From the NCBI GenBank assembly GCA_903813345.2, contig CAIIXF020000006.1:31042024-31106023 (forward strand): DNA of 64,000 bases, in the 5' to 3' direction. Position 1 is the first letter of the stretch, and each line of letters begins with the position of its first letter. Shown piece by piece: positions 1 to 12,634 of the stretch. The notes under the pieces were generated by a model, which was not told the origin of the DNA, made no database searches, and was given only the letters and a program-made list of their open reading frames with translations. Source of the DNA: Owenia fusiformis. Its lineage: Eukaryota; Annelida; Polychaeta; Sabellida; Oweniidae. The position numbers and the translations under genes are program-made.

Positions 1-50
1 TAGGCGTAGCCAGGAGGGGGTGCGATGGTGCGATTTCACCCCCCCCCCAT

Positions 51-779
51 AACCAATGAAAATATGACCATGATGATAGAGGAAGTTCTAGCTCAAATTT
101 GAAGGAAGTTACATACATTTTTGTAAATTCAAAACATATCTTATACGTTTTTTCTAATGATCTAATTATGTTATATATTCGTATTTTTCGTTTTTTGGGT
201 ACCCGGTTTTTTCGACCGGGTACCAAGTTTGAACCCAGCATGGGCAACTCTTCAAATGTTGAGGTGATTTTGGGGCCCGATTACGTCGCAATGTGGATTG
301 GCTCCCAGAATGCAACATGACACATGTCAGCTTTCAAAATGCCATCCTGTTATTTTGAAATCTGTCATGAGTAAGTAAGGTTACCTGATGTTGCATTCTG
401 GGAGTCAATCCTCCTTGGATCACAAATATGGCGATTCATGAAAACATTCGTTCGATTTGGTAGGGATTTATCCATCATTTGCAGGTATGAAGCTTTGGAT
501 TCATTGATTTTGCTACTCAAAGTGAATGGGAATTATTTTTCTACCGCTTGGGAGAGTTTGAGACACGAAACTTAGAATTTAGTTCATTGTGACAACTTTT
601 GAGGGTTGAGATTTATTTTTGTCCCCCACTTTATATAACATATATCATTAGAAAATGTGTAAGATTTGTTTTACAAAATTGTATGTAACTTCCTTCAAAA
701 TTGAGCTGGAAGCTTCGAATAAAAAGCATTTTAAGGCTCTTTTCCTCCTCTATCATCATGGTCATATTTTCATTGGTTA
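51..779. mobile_element. Non-autonomous inverted-repeat element with a nested smaller one
   Basis: The outer arms, about 51-190 and 650-779, are inverted copies: the left begins AACCAATGAAAATATGACC and the right ends with its complement. Inside, 288-417 is a smaller palindromic element whose ends read TGGATTGGCTCCCAGAATG and its near complement. The small one belongs to the same family as the better preserved copy at 30676-30980. No transposase is visible. Confidence 0.6.
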
Positions 780-1052
780 GTGTTTATATATGACGCTTGT
801 TTTGATTTTCTTGTAAAATATGTGATCTCCAGAATATTTTGTCCATTTTACAGTCATGTCTACCCGGCCTTAAAATCACATTTTCAAAGAAAATTCACAT
901 TTCACATTTAAAATTTTCCATGTAAAATTGATGGCTAAATAAAAGTGAAAAATCTTTGCTGAAGTTCCTCCGAAATACGTAATGTTCAGTCTAAGCTAAA
1001 GAAAGGGGTAATTTAACAATTTTACCAAGCCCTTTCAAATATTTGTTTTCAG

Positions 1053-4000
1053 GCAGAAGAGCATTCTACTAGGCATGGGGGAGAGTTGGTAGCCGATGTG
1101 CTAAAGGTAACTATACTATTGTATATAGACTCTACTATCACTGTTCAAACTCATATATTAACCCATATTTAGTTCATCGTTTTGGACCTTGGATGTATAT
1201 CTTAATAAATGCTTAAATTACAGTGGTATCTTAGACACACATTCATTAGGCCTACTGTACATTATGTTAAATACTGTGTTTACAGTCCAAACTGTACAGT
1301 TTCTATCCATCTGCATTTAGAGTAGACAGTAAATACTGTGTTTATTGAACATTTTTGCCAAGAAAAAATAGTTCAGTGTTGGTAGTTATTCCCGTGCAGA
1401 GAGGGTTATTTATACAGAAGTCAGTAGAGTGTGTGCGGAGGAAGGGTGTCAAGTGTCCACTAGAGACGGGTGTTCATTAAGACAGGTTTTACTATAATTG
1501 TAATGTATTGAAAAAGATCTAATAAATGTTTTAAGTGGCTGATTTTAATATCAAAAATCGATAGCATCAATATAAGAATTGAGTAGACATAATTATTTCA
1601 TTGCATCATCACTTATTTATTTTCAGGCCCATGGTGTGAAATATGTTTTCACTTTAGTAGGAGGTCACATTTCTCCAATCTTGGTGGCTTGTGAGAAGCT
1701 GGGCATCAGAGTTGTTGACACAAGACATGAGGTGACGACAGTGTTTGCTGCAGATGCGGTGGCCAGACTATCAGGAACTGTTGGGGTAGCTGCTGTCACT
1801 GCTGGACCAGGTAAGCAATATCATATTTTACAAAATTACATACATTTCATTCCTTGGTCTTATTCAGCAGCAAATTGAAAGAAATTCTAGTTTATTTATA
1901 CTGCCTTATTATAACGATAGAATATAGTGAAGTTGCCTTTTTAGGCATTTAGCTGTCCATCCTAAAGGAAGGATTTCTCACATGGAAGGGGTGATATTGT
2001 AACTGTATTACTTTATTAACTGTATTACTCTATATGGAAATACATATAAGATAAAGTAAATAGATGAACAATGTATATTGACTGATCCACATCTTTACTT
2101 GGTTCAATAGGTCTAACCAACACAGTGACTGCAGTGAAGAATGCCCAGATGGCCGAGTCTCCACTGTTGCTTATAGGTGGAGCTGCTGCTACACTATTGA
2201 AGGTGAGGCATACTAGAGCTGATCTGTCAAATCAGATATTAGCTTTCTATAAAAAGAGCTATTGAACCTGATGCCCCTAATTCATGTACATGTAATATTG
2301 ATTAATCAGAGTTTATATGTATTTGACCTTCTGGATTGTAGAACTGCATCATTTATCATTTTGTGTGGCCAAATTTTAATACTACAGCTTATAATCACTG
2401 ATCTGACACTCATAAAATTGTAACGATTGGAAATAGACCAATGAGACTTCAGAGGATGAAAGAGGATTGGACAAGGTTCAATTGAGCCAAATAAAATAAA
2501 CCCATACTGGATGACTGAGTCATTTGATTTGTTTGGGTTACCTTTTTTGGCTCACCCTTTGACACTCACTTGGTTATTAGGATGTTCAGATAGGAGTAAC
2601 CAAATGGATTCATATCGGATACATGGAGGTGAAAATTGTTAGTTTTTTTATTATCTTCATCTTCTCAGACGAGGTGGTTGATTCGTATACCTCAAAATGC
2701 AAGACCATGCAAAGTGTACATATATGTGTATAGCATGACAGTTGTTCTGAAAAGTGAACACACAAATCAGTTTTATTGAAGTTGAACATTTTTGCATCTC
2801 AAATCTTTTATTTCCATGTTTTATCAGTTATCACCCATGTCAAGTCTTTTTCAGTTCGATAATAAGTGACATATTGACAAACTGCCTGTTTAAGCAATTT
2901 TGATATTGAATACTGAGACCAGTCTCGCCAATATTTGTATTTTGCATGATGAATTCAAATTATTTTCAGGGTCGGGGAGCACTGCAAGACATTGACCAGA
3001 TGTCCCTATTTAAACCCCTGTGCAAGTACTGTGCCACTATAAACAGGGTCAGAGATATAGTGCCCACTGTGAAGAAAGCTTTACAGATGGCCCAGTCAGG
3101 AACACCAGGTAATATTAGTTAGTTTGTCAATCAGTTCAGGGGTTTCACTAGAATTTCTCACAACAGCCCAAATAAATGAAAACAACAGGCAAAATTAACG
3201 GAAACCATTAATTTAACATGGATAAGCTGAAAAGATCCTAAAAACAGACAATTTTGTGAAAACAACTGATGAAAATCGCCTGTTGTCTGCTGCTAATGAA
3301 ACCCCTGCTGTTTGAATTCAGTTCACCCTTTTCTGCCTTAAACTGTTATTGTTTGAAACTTTATAGTCCAGAGATGTTGTGTCTGCAGTTTGTCTGTGCC
3401 AAATATCAAGTACATGTAGTTCTCATATTGTGAATTGATGGTATGTGAATTTTTATCTTACCTAAAAAGGTACGATATTGATATCAGCTTGATGGGCAGG
3501 CGAGTGGTGTCTCACTTTCTTGGTATCACGATTCCAGGAAAACTACTTGACGGATTTACTTCAAATTTTCATACATGTTACATGGTGAGAAGTTCTAGAG
3601 CTTATTAACTTTTCGGCAGCCATCTTGCATTCTGGAGGCCATCTTGGAAGTTTTTAGATAAATCTTGTCATCGCGATTCCAGGAAAAGCACTGAACGGAT
3701 TTACTTCAAATTTTCACACATGTTACATGGTAGGAAGTTCTAGAGTTGATTAACTTTTCGGTGGCCATATTGCTTTCTGGCAGCCATTTTAGAAGTTTGT
3801 AGATAAATCTTGTCATCGCGATTCCAGGAAAACCACTCAACGGATTTCCTTCAAATTTTCACACATGTTACATGGTAAGAAGTTCAAGAGCTGATTAACT
3901 TTTTGGTGGCCAGCTTGCATTCTGGGGGCCATCTTGGAAGTTTTAAGATAAATCGTGATTCCAGGAAAACAACTTGACGGATTTACTTTAAATTTTCACA

Positions 4001-7000
4001 CATGTTACATGGTAAGAAGTTGTAGAGCTGATCAACTTTTTGGCAGCCATCTTGCGTTCTAGTGGCCATTCTGGAAGTTTTTAGATAAATCTTCTCATCG
4101 CGATTCCAGGAAAACCACTCAATGGTTTTTCTTCAAATTTTTACACATGTTACATGGTAAGAAGTCCTTGAACTGATTAACTTTTCAGCAGCCATCTTAC
4201 TTTCTAGGTCATGAAGCCCACACTGCTATGTTTTAGGTACGATATTGTTCACCCTGTGCCTTGCATTCTTTTTGTCACCCTATATTAAAATGATATTTCT
4301 CAGAACAATGTTTGAAAAAATTGAATATTCTGTAGCTCGTGTGATATCCCATGATATATCTTTCCAATCCATTGCTACAATTAAATCTTACTTTTTCACC
4401 ATTTTAAAAAATGTAAGCAATTAATTTGATTTAATATCATGGGATAAAAGCCAGTCAAGTATGCATATGCACTCTTTATATTTTTAGGGCCAGTATTTAT
4501 TGAGTTCCCCATAGATACCCTATATCCCTACTCTATGGTGAAGAAGGAGATTGGAATGAAAGGTTCTTCAAAAGGCTTTGTGCAGAACGTAATACAATGG
4601 TAATATAATACAATGGTAATATAATACATTGGCAATATAATACATTGGTAATATAATACAATGGTAATATAATACAATGGCAATATAATACAATGGTAAT
4701 ATAATACATTGGCAATATAATACATTGGTAATATAATACAATGGTAATATAATACAATGGCAATATAATACAATGGTAATATAATACAATGGTAATATAA
4801 TACAATGGTAATATAATACAATGGTAATATGATACAATGGTAATATGATACAATGGTAATATAATACAATGGTAATATAATACAATGGTAATATAATACA
4901 ATGGTAATATAATACAATGGCAATATAATACAATGGTAATATAATACAATGGTAATATAATACAATGGTAATATAATACAATGGTAATATAATACAATGG
5001 TAATATAATACAATGGTAATATAATACAATGGCAATATAATACAATGGTAATATAATACAATGGTAATATAATACAATGGTAATATAATACAATGGTAAT
5101 ATAATACAATGGTAATATAATACAATGGTAATATAATACAATGGTAATATAATACAATGGTAATATAATACAATGGTAATATAATACAATGGCAATATAA
5201 TACAATGGCAATATAATACAATGGTAATATAATACAATGGTAATATAATACAATGGTAATATAATACAATGGTAATATAATACATATTGCTGTGTTTGTC
5301 AATGGCCAAAATATGACACCTGTCATCATGAGGAATTAAGGATTCAATTAAAGAATAGCAAAAACTTGGGATGGCTTTTTCATGCAGTATTGAGGGAGTA
5401 TGAACCTATTCCTTGATTGTTTCAGGTATCTTCAGAATCACTTGAATAACCTGTTTGCTGGAGCATGGGAGCCACAGAACAACAACCCTCTGCCTGTAGA
5501 GAGACCCATGCCCTCAGACTCTCAAAGTAAGTAGTCCAATCAGTGATCTATCTAGGTTGTCCACAGTGAGCGTATAGGAAAGACTCTAGGCATCTGTCTT
5601 TTGTGTAATTGTTCGTAGAATCATGAATAATACATTATTGTGATAGTTCTAGTATGATTTTGTCACATGCAGATCAGAAGCATTGATAACATGTACTGTA
5701 CTTCTACTTAATTCGGGGGCCAAATTGTTAAAGTCTGCCAAATTAAGTAGCCGCCAAATTCCCTGTAATTTTAGTAATATGTAAATAAGTACCATTATTG
5801 CATTGTAATATTGTAAGTCCACCAAATTAAATAGCGCCAAATTAAGTAGAAGTACAGTATAATTTTAGTTATTTGAGATGATACAGCGTCACCCTGTAAT
5901 TCAGGGTCACATTTTGTTATATGCAAATTATATTTTGGGAATTTTTGTGTTTTAAGTTCAACAATGTGTGGAGCTAGTCTCTCGGGCCAAGAAACCAGTA
6001 TTTGTACTTGGAAGCCAGTCAACCCTTCCCCCAGTGAAAGTGGAACGTTTGAAAGAAGCACTTGAGGTAATGATTATTACATCACCAGTCTACTAGTTAC
6101 CAATCTATATAAGGACCATGTAACAAAGAAGTTTGGTCACAATATCAGGGCCAGCCAGCAATACTGCCTTGATATGCCTGTTGCATGGTACCATTTAACA
6201 AACTTTCACCTAAATTTGTCAAATTTCCTCATTCCTATTGCATCAAAAAACACAAATCATAAAAAAGACCTGCTGAGAGAGAATCAATTTCACAGACTGA
6301 ATTCATGAGTGACGTGCGTCAAACCAGTTTAAAAATGATAAAGAGCTCTTGTTTTATGAAGTTTGTTGCTTTGCAGAAATCCAGTTTAATCTAATTTCCT
6401 GTAACGATCAGTTTTAAAAGAGTGAACAGAAAGTCAAATGAACAATGATAATTTTGACAAAAAGTCAAATCTTGAAGCAGTAGGTAATCAGTTATTCTTT
6501 CATGTTGTATGTTGGCCACTTCATTGACATGTGTGCAGTGTTTGTATAACTGAGATCAATTGTCATTTGTGATTAAAATTCACCCAAAATATTTTGCACA
6601 AGATTTAAAGTGGTATCATGCACTGCTTTTATTCCAGTCTATGGGTATCCCATGTTTCCTGGGTGGTATGTCGAGAGGTCTGCTGGGACGTAACAGCCCC
6701 ATACATATTCGCCAACGTCGTGGGGATGCACTCAAGGAGGCAGATGTTGTCATTCTAGCAGGTACTTTAAATATCTCCACAGAGAGTGGTGAGCTTAGCA
6801 TATATTCACATTCTTTCTTTAATATTCACTGTTTACAATGTCTTATTTTTAAGTCTATGCCTTGTACTTATTTTAGGTTCAGTGGCAGACTTCAGATTGG
6901 GATATGGAAGAACCCTCAGTCGTAAATCCAAGATCATTGCAGTAAATAGAAGCTATGAGCAGCTCTATAAGGTACAACACTCGCATAGAAATATATTTTT

Positions 7001-10000
7001 CTGATCGTTTATTTTGAAAATACATGTATATCATGATTCATTTATCGATGTCTAATTGCATGTAATGAGTAATGAATTATAGAAGATATAGCATTCATTT
7101 ACATTTACATGCTTTGTTTCAGAATTCTGATATGTTTTGGAAACCACACATTGCCATCCAGGCAGATGCTGGCAGTTTCATTGTAGGCCTGCAACAGGGC
7201 CTTAAAGGGTATACATGTAATAAGGAGTGGCCACAGACACTTAAAGACAGAGACAATGTAAAGGAAAAAGCTAACAGGTATAAAAATGGTGACTTCTTTG
7301 GTTGTTGAAATTTTAAAGTATTACAAAGATTTTTTGAACAGCCAATAAGTGGTGATATGTGGAGGAGAGAAAATGCGAAACATGCAATATTATAGAAAAT
7401 GAAGAACACTATCTCCTTCACTGTACGAAATATAATAAACAAAGAAGTATAATGTTGTCCAAAATGAAAATGCCAGTACAAGAAAATCCATTTATTTATT
7501 TGATGTCTGGAAAAGATCAAAACTGTATAAATGTAGCAAAATATATATTTACATCCAGTACCAATAGCTATATCTCTAGTGCACCAATGCATCATCATCA
7601 TTAATAGTAATATTAATAGTTATGTAGTTTTTTACATGTAAATGTCTTTTTTTCCTTCCTTTATAATTGTTATAATTTTTGTACATGTACTTGATCCCAA
7701 GGGGTGTGAATGTTCTTAAAGAATAAATAAAATAAAATATGTTACAGCCATTGATTTTTTAGTGATTTGCATGCATTACGAGCATTTGGTCAAGAACAAT
7801 GTTGCAGATCAAATGTACTTGTTTGTAATTGCAACAATGTGGTGTCATTTTGTCATGTTCATGGCTCATTTAGGGTTTAACTTTTTGTAGTGAAAAAGCA
7901 CAGCAGAAAACTGAGTTCCACCTGAACCCGCTAAGTGTGCTCCACAAGTTGGAAGACATTATGGATGATGACAGTATTATAGTAGCTGATGGTGGAGACT
8001 TTGTTGGGAGTGCTGCCTACATCTTGAGGTATCATACTTTAATTGGGTGCTTATAGACTAGATATATCAAAGACAAATGCCATCATGGTAAACTATGACA
8101 TCACTGACTCATTTCTTCAAGTGAAGCAGAAAGATGGACAGGCCTATTTGGAGGTCATCCAGTTTATTCTTTTACAATTTGCTGGAAATCACAATGATAT
8201 GTAAAATGCTAACATAACCATGTTGTACATGAAGAACATTTGAACGGTTTCTGCCTTCCATGTCTTTTATTGAGTTTGTCAAGGAACAACAAGTATTCAC
8301 TATACTTTCCATTTTAGACCAAGAGGACCTCTTCGCTGGCTTGACCCTGGTGCATTTGGTACCCTTGGGGTGGGAGGAGGCTTTGCCCTTGGTGCCAAAC
8401 TGTGCAGACCTGATACTGAGGTGTGGATTGTCTATGGAGATGGCTCTTTGGGATACAGTGTGGCAGAGTTTGATACTTTTACCAGGCACAAGGTAACACA
8501 ATGTTAATATGTAATAATCTTAAAAATGTCCACTGTACAATTTTTTTTGATGCATAAAATATATATTACATAAAACATTACTAAAAAAGTAAAAGTCACA
8601 GTGCCCAAAATAAGTAAATCAACTACAATCATGTAAAGAGTTGATTGACAAGAAACCACTTGGTAGATATACAAAGTACATTTAGCTTAATTAAATCACC
8701 ACCAAAAAGTGATGGCATATTGTTATGGTCTCCATTTTTTGTGACGGCGGTTGGGTGGTTGGCGATCGGCAGTTCTTACAACTTCCAACAACTTAACAAA
8801 TACTTTTTAGACTGACTTCAATTTTTTCAAAATTTCAAAAACTTCTACAAGTTTTCAGAAGTTCAAATCTGAATTCATATTTAAGATTTGACCTTCAATG
8901 ACCTAAAAAGGTTAAGAAAGGTAAAAAAGGTCTTTTTTCAACTTGCTTCAAATTAACCAATTTTTTTTCACAATCATCTACAAGTTCTCAGAAGTTCAAA
9001 TCTGACTTAAGATTTTAGATTTCACCTTCAATGACCTTCTCAAGGCCAAACAAAATAGTACAGTTGGTACTGGCGCTCACATGGTGTTGCTCTTTAAAAG
9101 AAATGGCCGCCATTTTAAAAGAGACTTGTAGACATTGTTGATGAGTTATGACCAAAAATGAGCTGAAAACCTGATTTTCCTGCAATAAAAGTGGTCGCCA
9201 TTTCAAATGTTTGCAACTTGTTTTGCCAATTATTGATAACATATAAATTAAGGTACCTGTACAATTTGAAGCAAATTGGTGAAAAACTTGTGGAGCTGTA
9301 ACCAAAAAAGAGCAGAAAACCATTTTGAAACTAATACAGGGTGACCGGAAAAAAAGGAGACCATTGAAGTAATCAATTTCTCCTAAACTAGACAAGTGCC
9401 ATCAATGAAATTTTGCATACACTGGAACAGTTATATGGAAATTTGTTACTGAATGTTTCAATACAAGCATTCAACTGGTTCAGGAGCTATGATCATTTAC
9501 ATAACATGCTCCAAATAGGCACAATTGAGACCAACGCAGAGTTGGATTCATATGGCAAACTACCCTTACATGTTCTGCCCTCTATGGCATTATTATGGCA
9601 TTTCATATAGCAGTGATTGCCTTCTTTAGGTCAACAATAGTCTGAGGATTGTTTTGGTATAGATTGTTTTTCAAATATCCATACAAAAAGAAATCAGCAG
9701 GATTCAAGTCTAGGCTGTATGGCAATGAAGGGTTATCTGACATGTGGTTCATCATCCTGTTGCCAAAGTGCTGATTTACCCAATCTTAAGAGTCACTTTA
9801 GGTATTGGGCATAGTGCCATGTTACTAAAACCACTATATGGCACAATTAAATCCCATATGGAAACCAAGGGCTGCCCAAAACCTCCTTAGGATGATACTG
9901 TAACTGAGTGGGACCACTGAGTCAGAAGCCATAGGTCAGATAAGCTTCGTCTCCATACACCTCAAATTTGAATCCACCTGATTTCTTTTTGTGGGGCAAT

Positions 10001-11273
10001 TTGAAAGACAATGTGTACCAAAACAATCCTGAGACAATTGCTGACCTAAAGGTGGCAATAAATGCTAAATGTAATGCCATAACAAGGTCGGAATATGTAA
10101 GGGTATTTGCCAAATGTATCCAGCTCTGCGTTGGTCTCAATTGCGCCTATTTGGAGCATGTTATGTAAATGATCATAGCTCCTGAACCAGTTGACTGCTT
10201 GTATTGACACTTTCAGGAACAAATTTCCATAGAACTGTCCTGATGTATGCAAAATTTCATTGATGTCACTAGTCTATTTTAGGAGATATTGCCTATTTCA
10301 ATGGTCTCCTTTTTTTCCGGTCACCCTGTATAACCAGTATTATTTCAGATGTTTAAATCTGATTTTGATTTGAGCTTTCACTTTCAATTACCTTCTCAGG
10401 TATTTTTCAACTTGTTTTATTTAGCCTAGAAAAGATAACACTTTTTCACCCCTTTAAGAGTTTGCAATAACTGCATTAATAATTTTGATCTACTTGTACC
10501 ATATGCTATTGTTTGATTTAGACTCCAGTAATTGCACTGGTGGGTAATGATGCTTGCTGGACACAGATAGCTCGGGAACAGGTGCCCATGTTTGGAACCA
10601 ATGTTGCTTGTGGTCTGGAGGTAAAACATCATTTTTATTTATTACTAAATATTATCTTTACACTGTTGTACATAATGTGGTTTAAAAAGACATTGTTGAT
10701 GTTACATGTAAGAGGACATCTCTGCATCGTTATCATTTAAAGTTATCCTATTCCTTAGGACAGATCTTGTTTTCCTTTTGCAAGTTGTAACTTACTTTGT
10801 AAGTTTTTCATAAAATAATATTAGATACTGTTCATAACATTTAGGCAAATAGCTCATCCTGAATATCCATAAAGTATTTTAAATTCAAAATGATATGTAT
10901 TTTATACACTCAATAGACTTGGCCATTTACCGTGTAAAATCTTGAAAAATGTTTTGTTTCAAGTAGAAAATAAATTGATTGGCCTTTAAAACTGAAAAAG
11001 GTGCGAGTAGTTTTTATTGGAATTGTGTTTTATTAGTATGACAATTAAAGCTATTAATTGACCCTTAAAATAAATGCTAAATTTCAGTATACTGACTACC
11101 AAGATGTGGCAATTGGATACGGAGGCAAGGGGATGAAGTTAATGAGAGAAGATGATGAGAAAATTGAAGAAAAGCTCAAAGAAGCTCAAAAAATTGCCAA
11201 GAGTGGCGACAGTGTCCTAGTTAATGTCCTTATTGGGAAAACAAACTTCCGAGAAGGGAGTATATCTGTGTAA
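1053..11273 (+). CDS. ILVBL: ILVBL / 2-hydroxyacyl-CoA lyase 2 (acetolactate synthase-like), lacks first coding exon
   Basis: A thiamine-diphosphate enzyme of the acetolactate synthase family. In vertebrates ILVBL (HACL2) is an ER enzyme that cleaves 2-hydroxyacyl-CoA in fatty-acid alpha-oxidation. Coding exons read from GT-AG sites: 1053-1106, 1627-1810, 2111-2202, 2970-3108, 4488-4599, 5426-5526, 5957-6066, 6638-6761, 6877-6971, 7123-7277, 7891-8028, 8318-8492, 10522-10620, 11088-11273 (stop TAA). All phases agree and give 587 residues, against about 632 in human. The missing 40-50 N-terminal residues should hold the signal-anchor, and I found no exon for them upstream. Visible signatures are the ThDP-activating glutamate in [41 protein letters not shown], and the ThDP/Mg motif GDGSLGYS...GNDACW. 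The C-terminus is [13 protein letters not shown]. Exon 5 ends at a splice donor from which a 16-bp minisatellite expands. Recognition of the family is very secure; exon ends are inferred by eye. Confidence 0.95.
3468..4247 (+). repeat. Five 145-bp tandem units flanked by a 13-bp direct repeat
   Basis: In ILVBL intron 4. The marker ATTCCAGGAAAA recurs at 3531, 3676, 3821, 3958 and 4103, giving spacings of 145, 145, 137 and 145 bp. Each unit also carries ACATGTTACATGGTAAGAAG. The block is bracketed by the direct repeat AGGTACGATATTG at 3468-3480 and 4235-4247. This looks like a target-site duplication around an inserted element (3481-4234), or like the edges of a larger repeat. Confidence 0.7.
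4584..5287 (+). repeat. 16-bp minisatellite starting at an ILVBL splice donor
   Basis: About 43 copies of GTAATATAATACAATG run from the exon 5 donor (exon ends 4599, GT at 4600) to about 5285. Variants are GGCAATAT, TACATTGG and TATGATAC. The last exonic bases, GTAATACAATG, are a shortened copy of the unit. Because 16 is not a multiple of three and most frames lack stops on the reverse strand, the array produces long but meaningless reverse-strand ORFs. Confidence 0.95.
5696..5857. mobile_element. Mariner-type MITE with TA duplication
   Basis: The terminal inverted repeats CTGTACTTCTACTTAATT and its complement are perfect over 18 bp and flanked by TA on both sides (5694-5695, 5858-5859). At 162 bp with no coding capacity, it is a typical Tc1/mariner-derived MITE. 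It lies in ILVBL intron 6. Confidence 0.8.
7323..7740 (+). mobile_element. 3' fragment of a non-LTR retrotransposon
   Basis: The reading frame 7359-7604 encodes a Cys/His cluster, [17 protein letters not shown], followed by KYNKQR. This resembles the C-terminal cysteine motif common after the reverse transcriptase of animal LINEs. It is followed by an A-rich tail (AATAAATAAAATAAAAT, about 7722-7738). ACAGCCA occurs at about 7337 and 7744 and may be a short target-site duplication. The insertion is in ILVBL intron 10, 5'-truncated, and certainly not functional. Confidence 0.6.
8745..9334 (+). repeat. Degenerate tandem repeat
   Basis: Copies of a roughly 130-bp unit containing AGAAGTTCAAATCTGA (about 8858 and 8990), followed by a short run of ACCTTCAATGACC. 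Related sequence resumes at 10340, so the mariner-like element at 9337-10328 was inserted into this array. No gene is seen. Confidence 0.5.
9337..10328. mobile_element. Foldback mariner-like element with transposase remnants in both arms
   Basis: The ends are CAGGGTGACCGGAAAAAAAG and its complement, flanked by TA (9335-9336 and 10329-10330). The inverted arms are long, about 9337-9705 and 9960-10328. The right arm (9968-10168, +) encodes [19 protein letters not shown], typical of the third catalytic region (D-x-x-L/F-W-G) of Tc1/mariner transposases. The left arm carries a diverged copy of the same stretch on the other strand. The transposase is only a fragment. Confidence 0.8.
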
Positions 11274-12634
11274 TCCCAATGTCGGAGCGATACTTCATGA
11301 CATGGTTTGTTCTATGAATAGATCAGGACTTATTTCTCTGTAAAGAATAAGTGGAATATATACCTGTTGTTGTGCTTAGAGAAATGTTGATCTCTTATTT
11401 GCCATACAATACCAGATTATCTTTGGATTGCAGTTCAGTGATGCTACTGACTTTATTTACTTAATTACAACACTGGTTTGTGGAACATTCCATTACAAAG
11501 AAAACAAAAATAACTGACTAGATGCGAGTAGAAATAACTTGATTTACCTCATTAAATATTCAATGTTCAATCAAAGTGATGTCATATTTAAAATCTACAT
11601 GTAAAAGTACATCTGGAAATATACTTTCGAAAATTATTTTTTTGAAATAGTTCTAGTTCGGGTTGATTCCCCATAGTTACAAAATCACAAAAAGTGAAAT
11701 ATCTTCTTGTATTGAACCAATAACATTTTCTTTTACTGGACATATTTTAATTTGCATAACAATTAGATACATACTGTAAGGGTCATATGAAAATTGAAAT
11801 ACTAAAACAGATGTAATTTAAGTTAAAGGGAACTTTCTACTATACCCGCCATGCTAACTGTATCTGATCCGAACAAGCCACCTGGTGGTGAAACGTGTTG
11901 TACCTACTCGCATCTGTGTTATTGAACTTGGTCATATTAGTATAAGAACAAATTATATAATTGTGCAAAACCAATGCAAAATTTATAACATTTATAAAAT
12001 TATATATTTTGACTGACTATTATAACATTATAACTGATTCAAGTTGATAGTGGCTTGTATGTGTATGCCGCGTGCATGTAAAAGGTTCTTTGATTTCAAA
12101 CATTATGAATCAGTTTTATCATGGGCATTCAATAGAACTAAATATATGTATATGATCATTGGCCCTTTGACACAAGAATACATTTGTAGTTATAAATTAT
12201 TCCTTTGTATGAAACAATTAATCATGTAAATTGTATATGTAATGGAAACATGTGAAGTTAAAAAGAACTTAACATGGACCTTTGTATGAGGAATTCTTGA
12301 CATAAATCCAGATTGCCATGTACATGTATATCGCAAGTAGATGCTCTTTTGCCAAAAATAAATATTTCTAGACATGGAAAATGACAAAGCTGTTCTGAAA
12401 TTTTCATTTCTTAAGGTAAGATCATAATATTAGAACAATATTTCAGCTCTTATCAAACTTGACTTCAATAATGGATGGAACAAACAGCATAAAAATACAT
12501 GGTTTGCCTTGATCAAGACCATGTGCGTACAGTATCCCGATGTTATAAAATCAATTACAAAGAGCTAGAAATTAACATCTAAGGGTATCGAAATGCAGGA
12601 AATATTATCTGTCCAGAAGAGGCGCAATCACATA
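11274..12634. other. Intergenic / ILVBL 3' flank
   Basis: AT-rich sequence downstream of the ILVBL stop. ATTAAA at 11551-11556 could be a poly(A) signal, but this is weak. No reading frame with recognisable protein similarity is visible. Confidence 0.5.

Noticed and set aside
4488-4588. Alternative end of ILVBL exon 5 at 4588 (AAC|GTAATA)
   Set aside because: It would break the phase with the next exon and remove the family-typical Val-x-x-Trp-Tyr-Leu junction. The donor at 4600 restores both.
4528-5329. Three overlapping reverse-strand frames of 241-258 codons
   Set aside because: They are translations of the 16-bp minisatellite (endless Ile/Tyr/Leu/His periodicity) with no family resemblance. 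Opposite-strand ILVBL exons explain the region.
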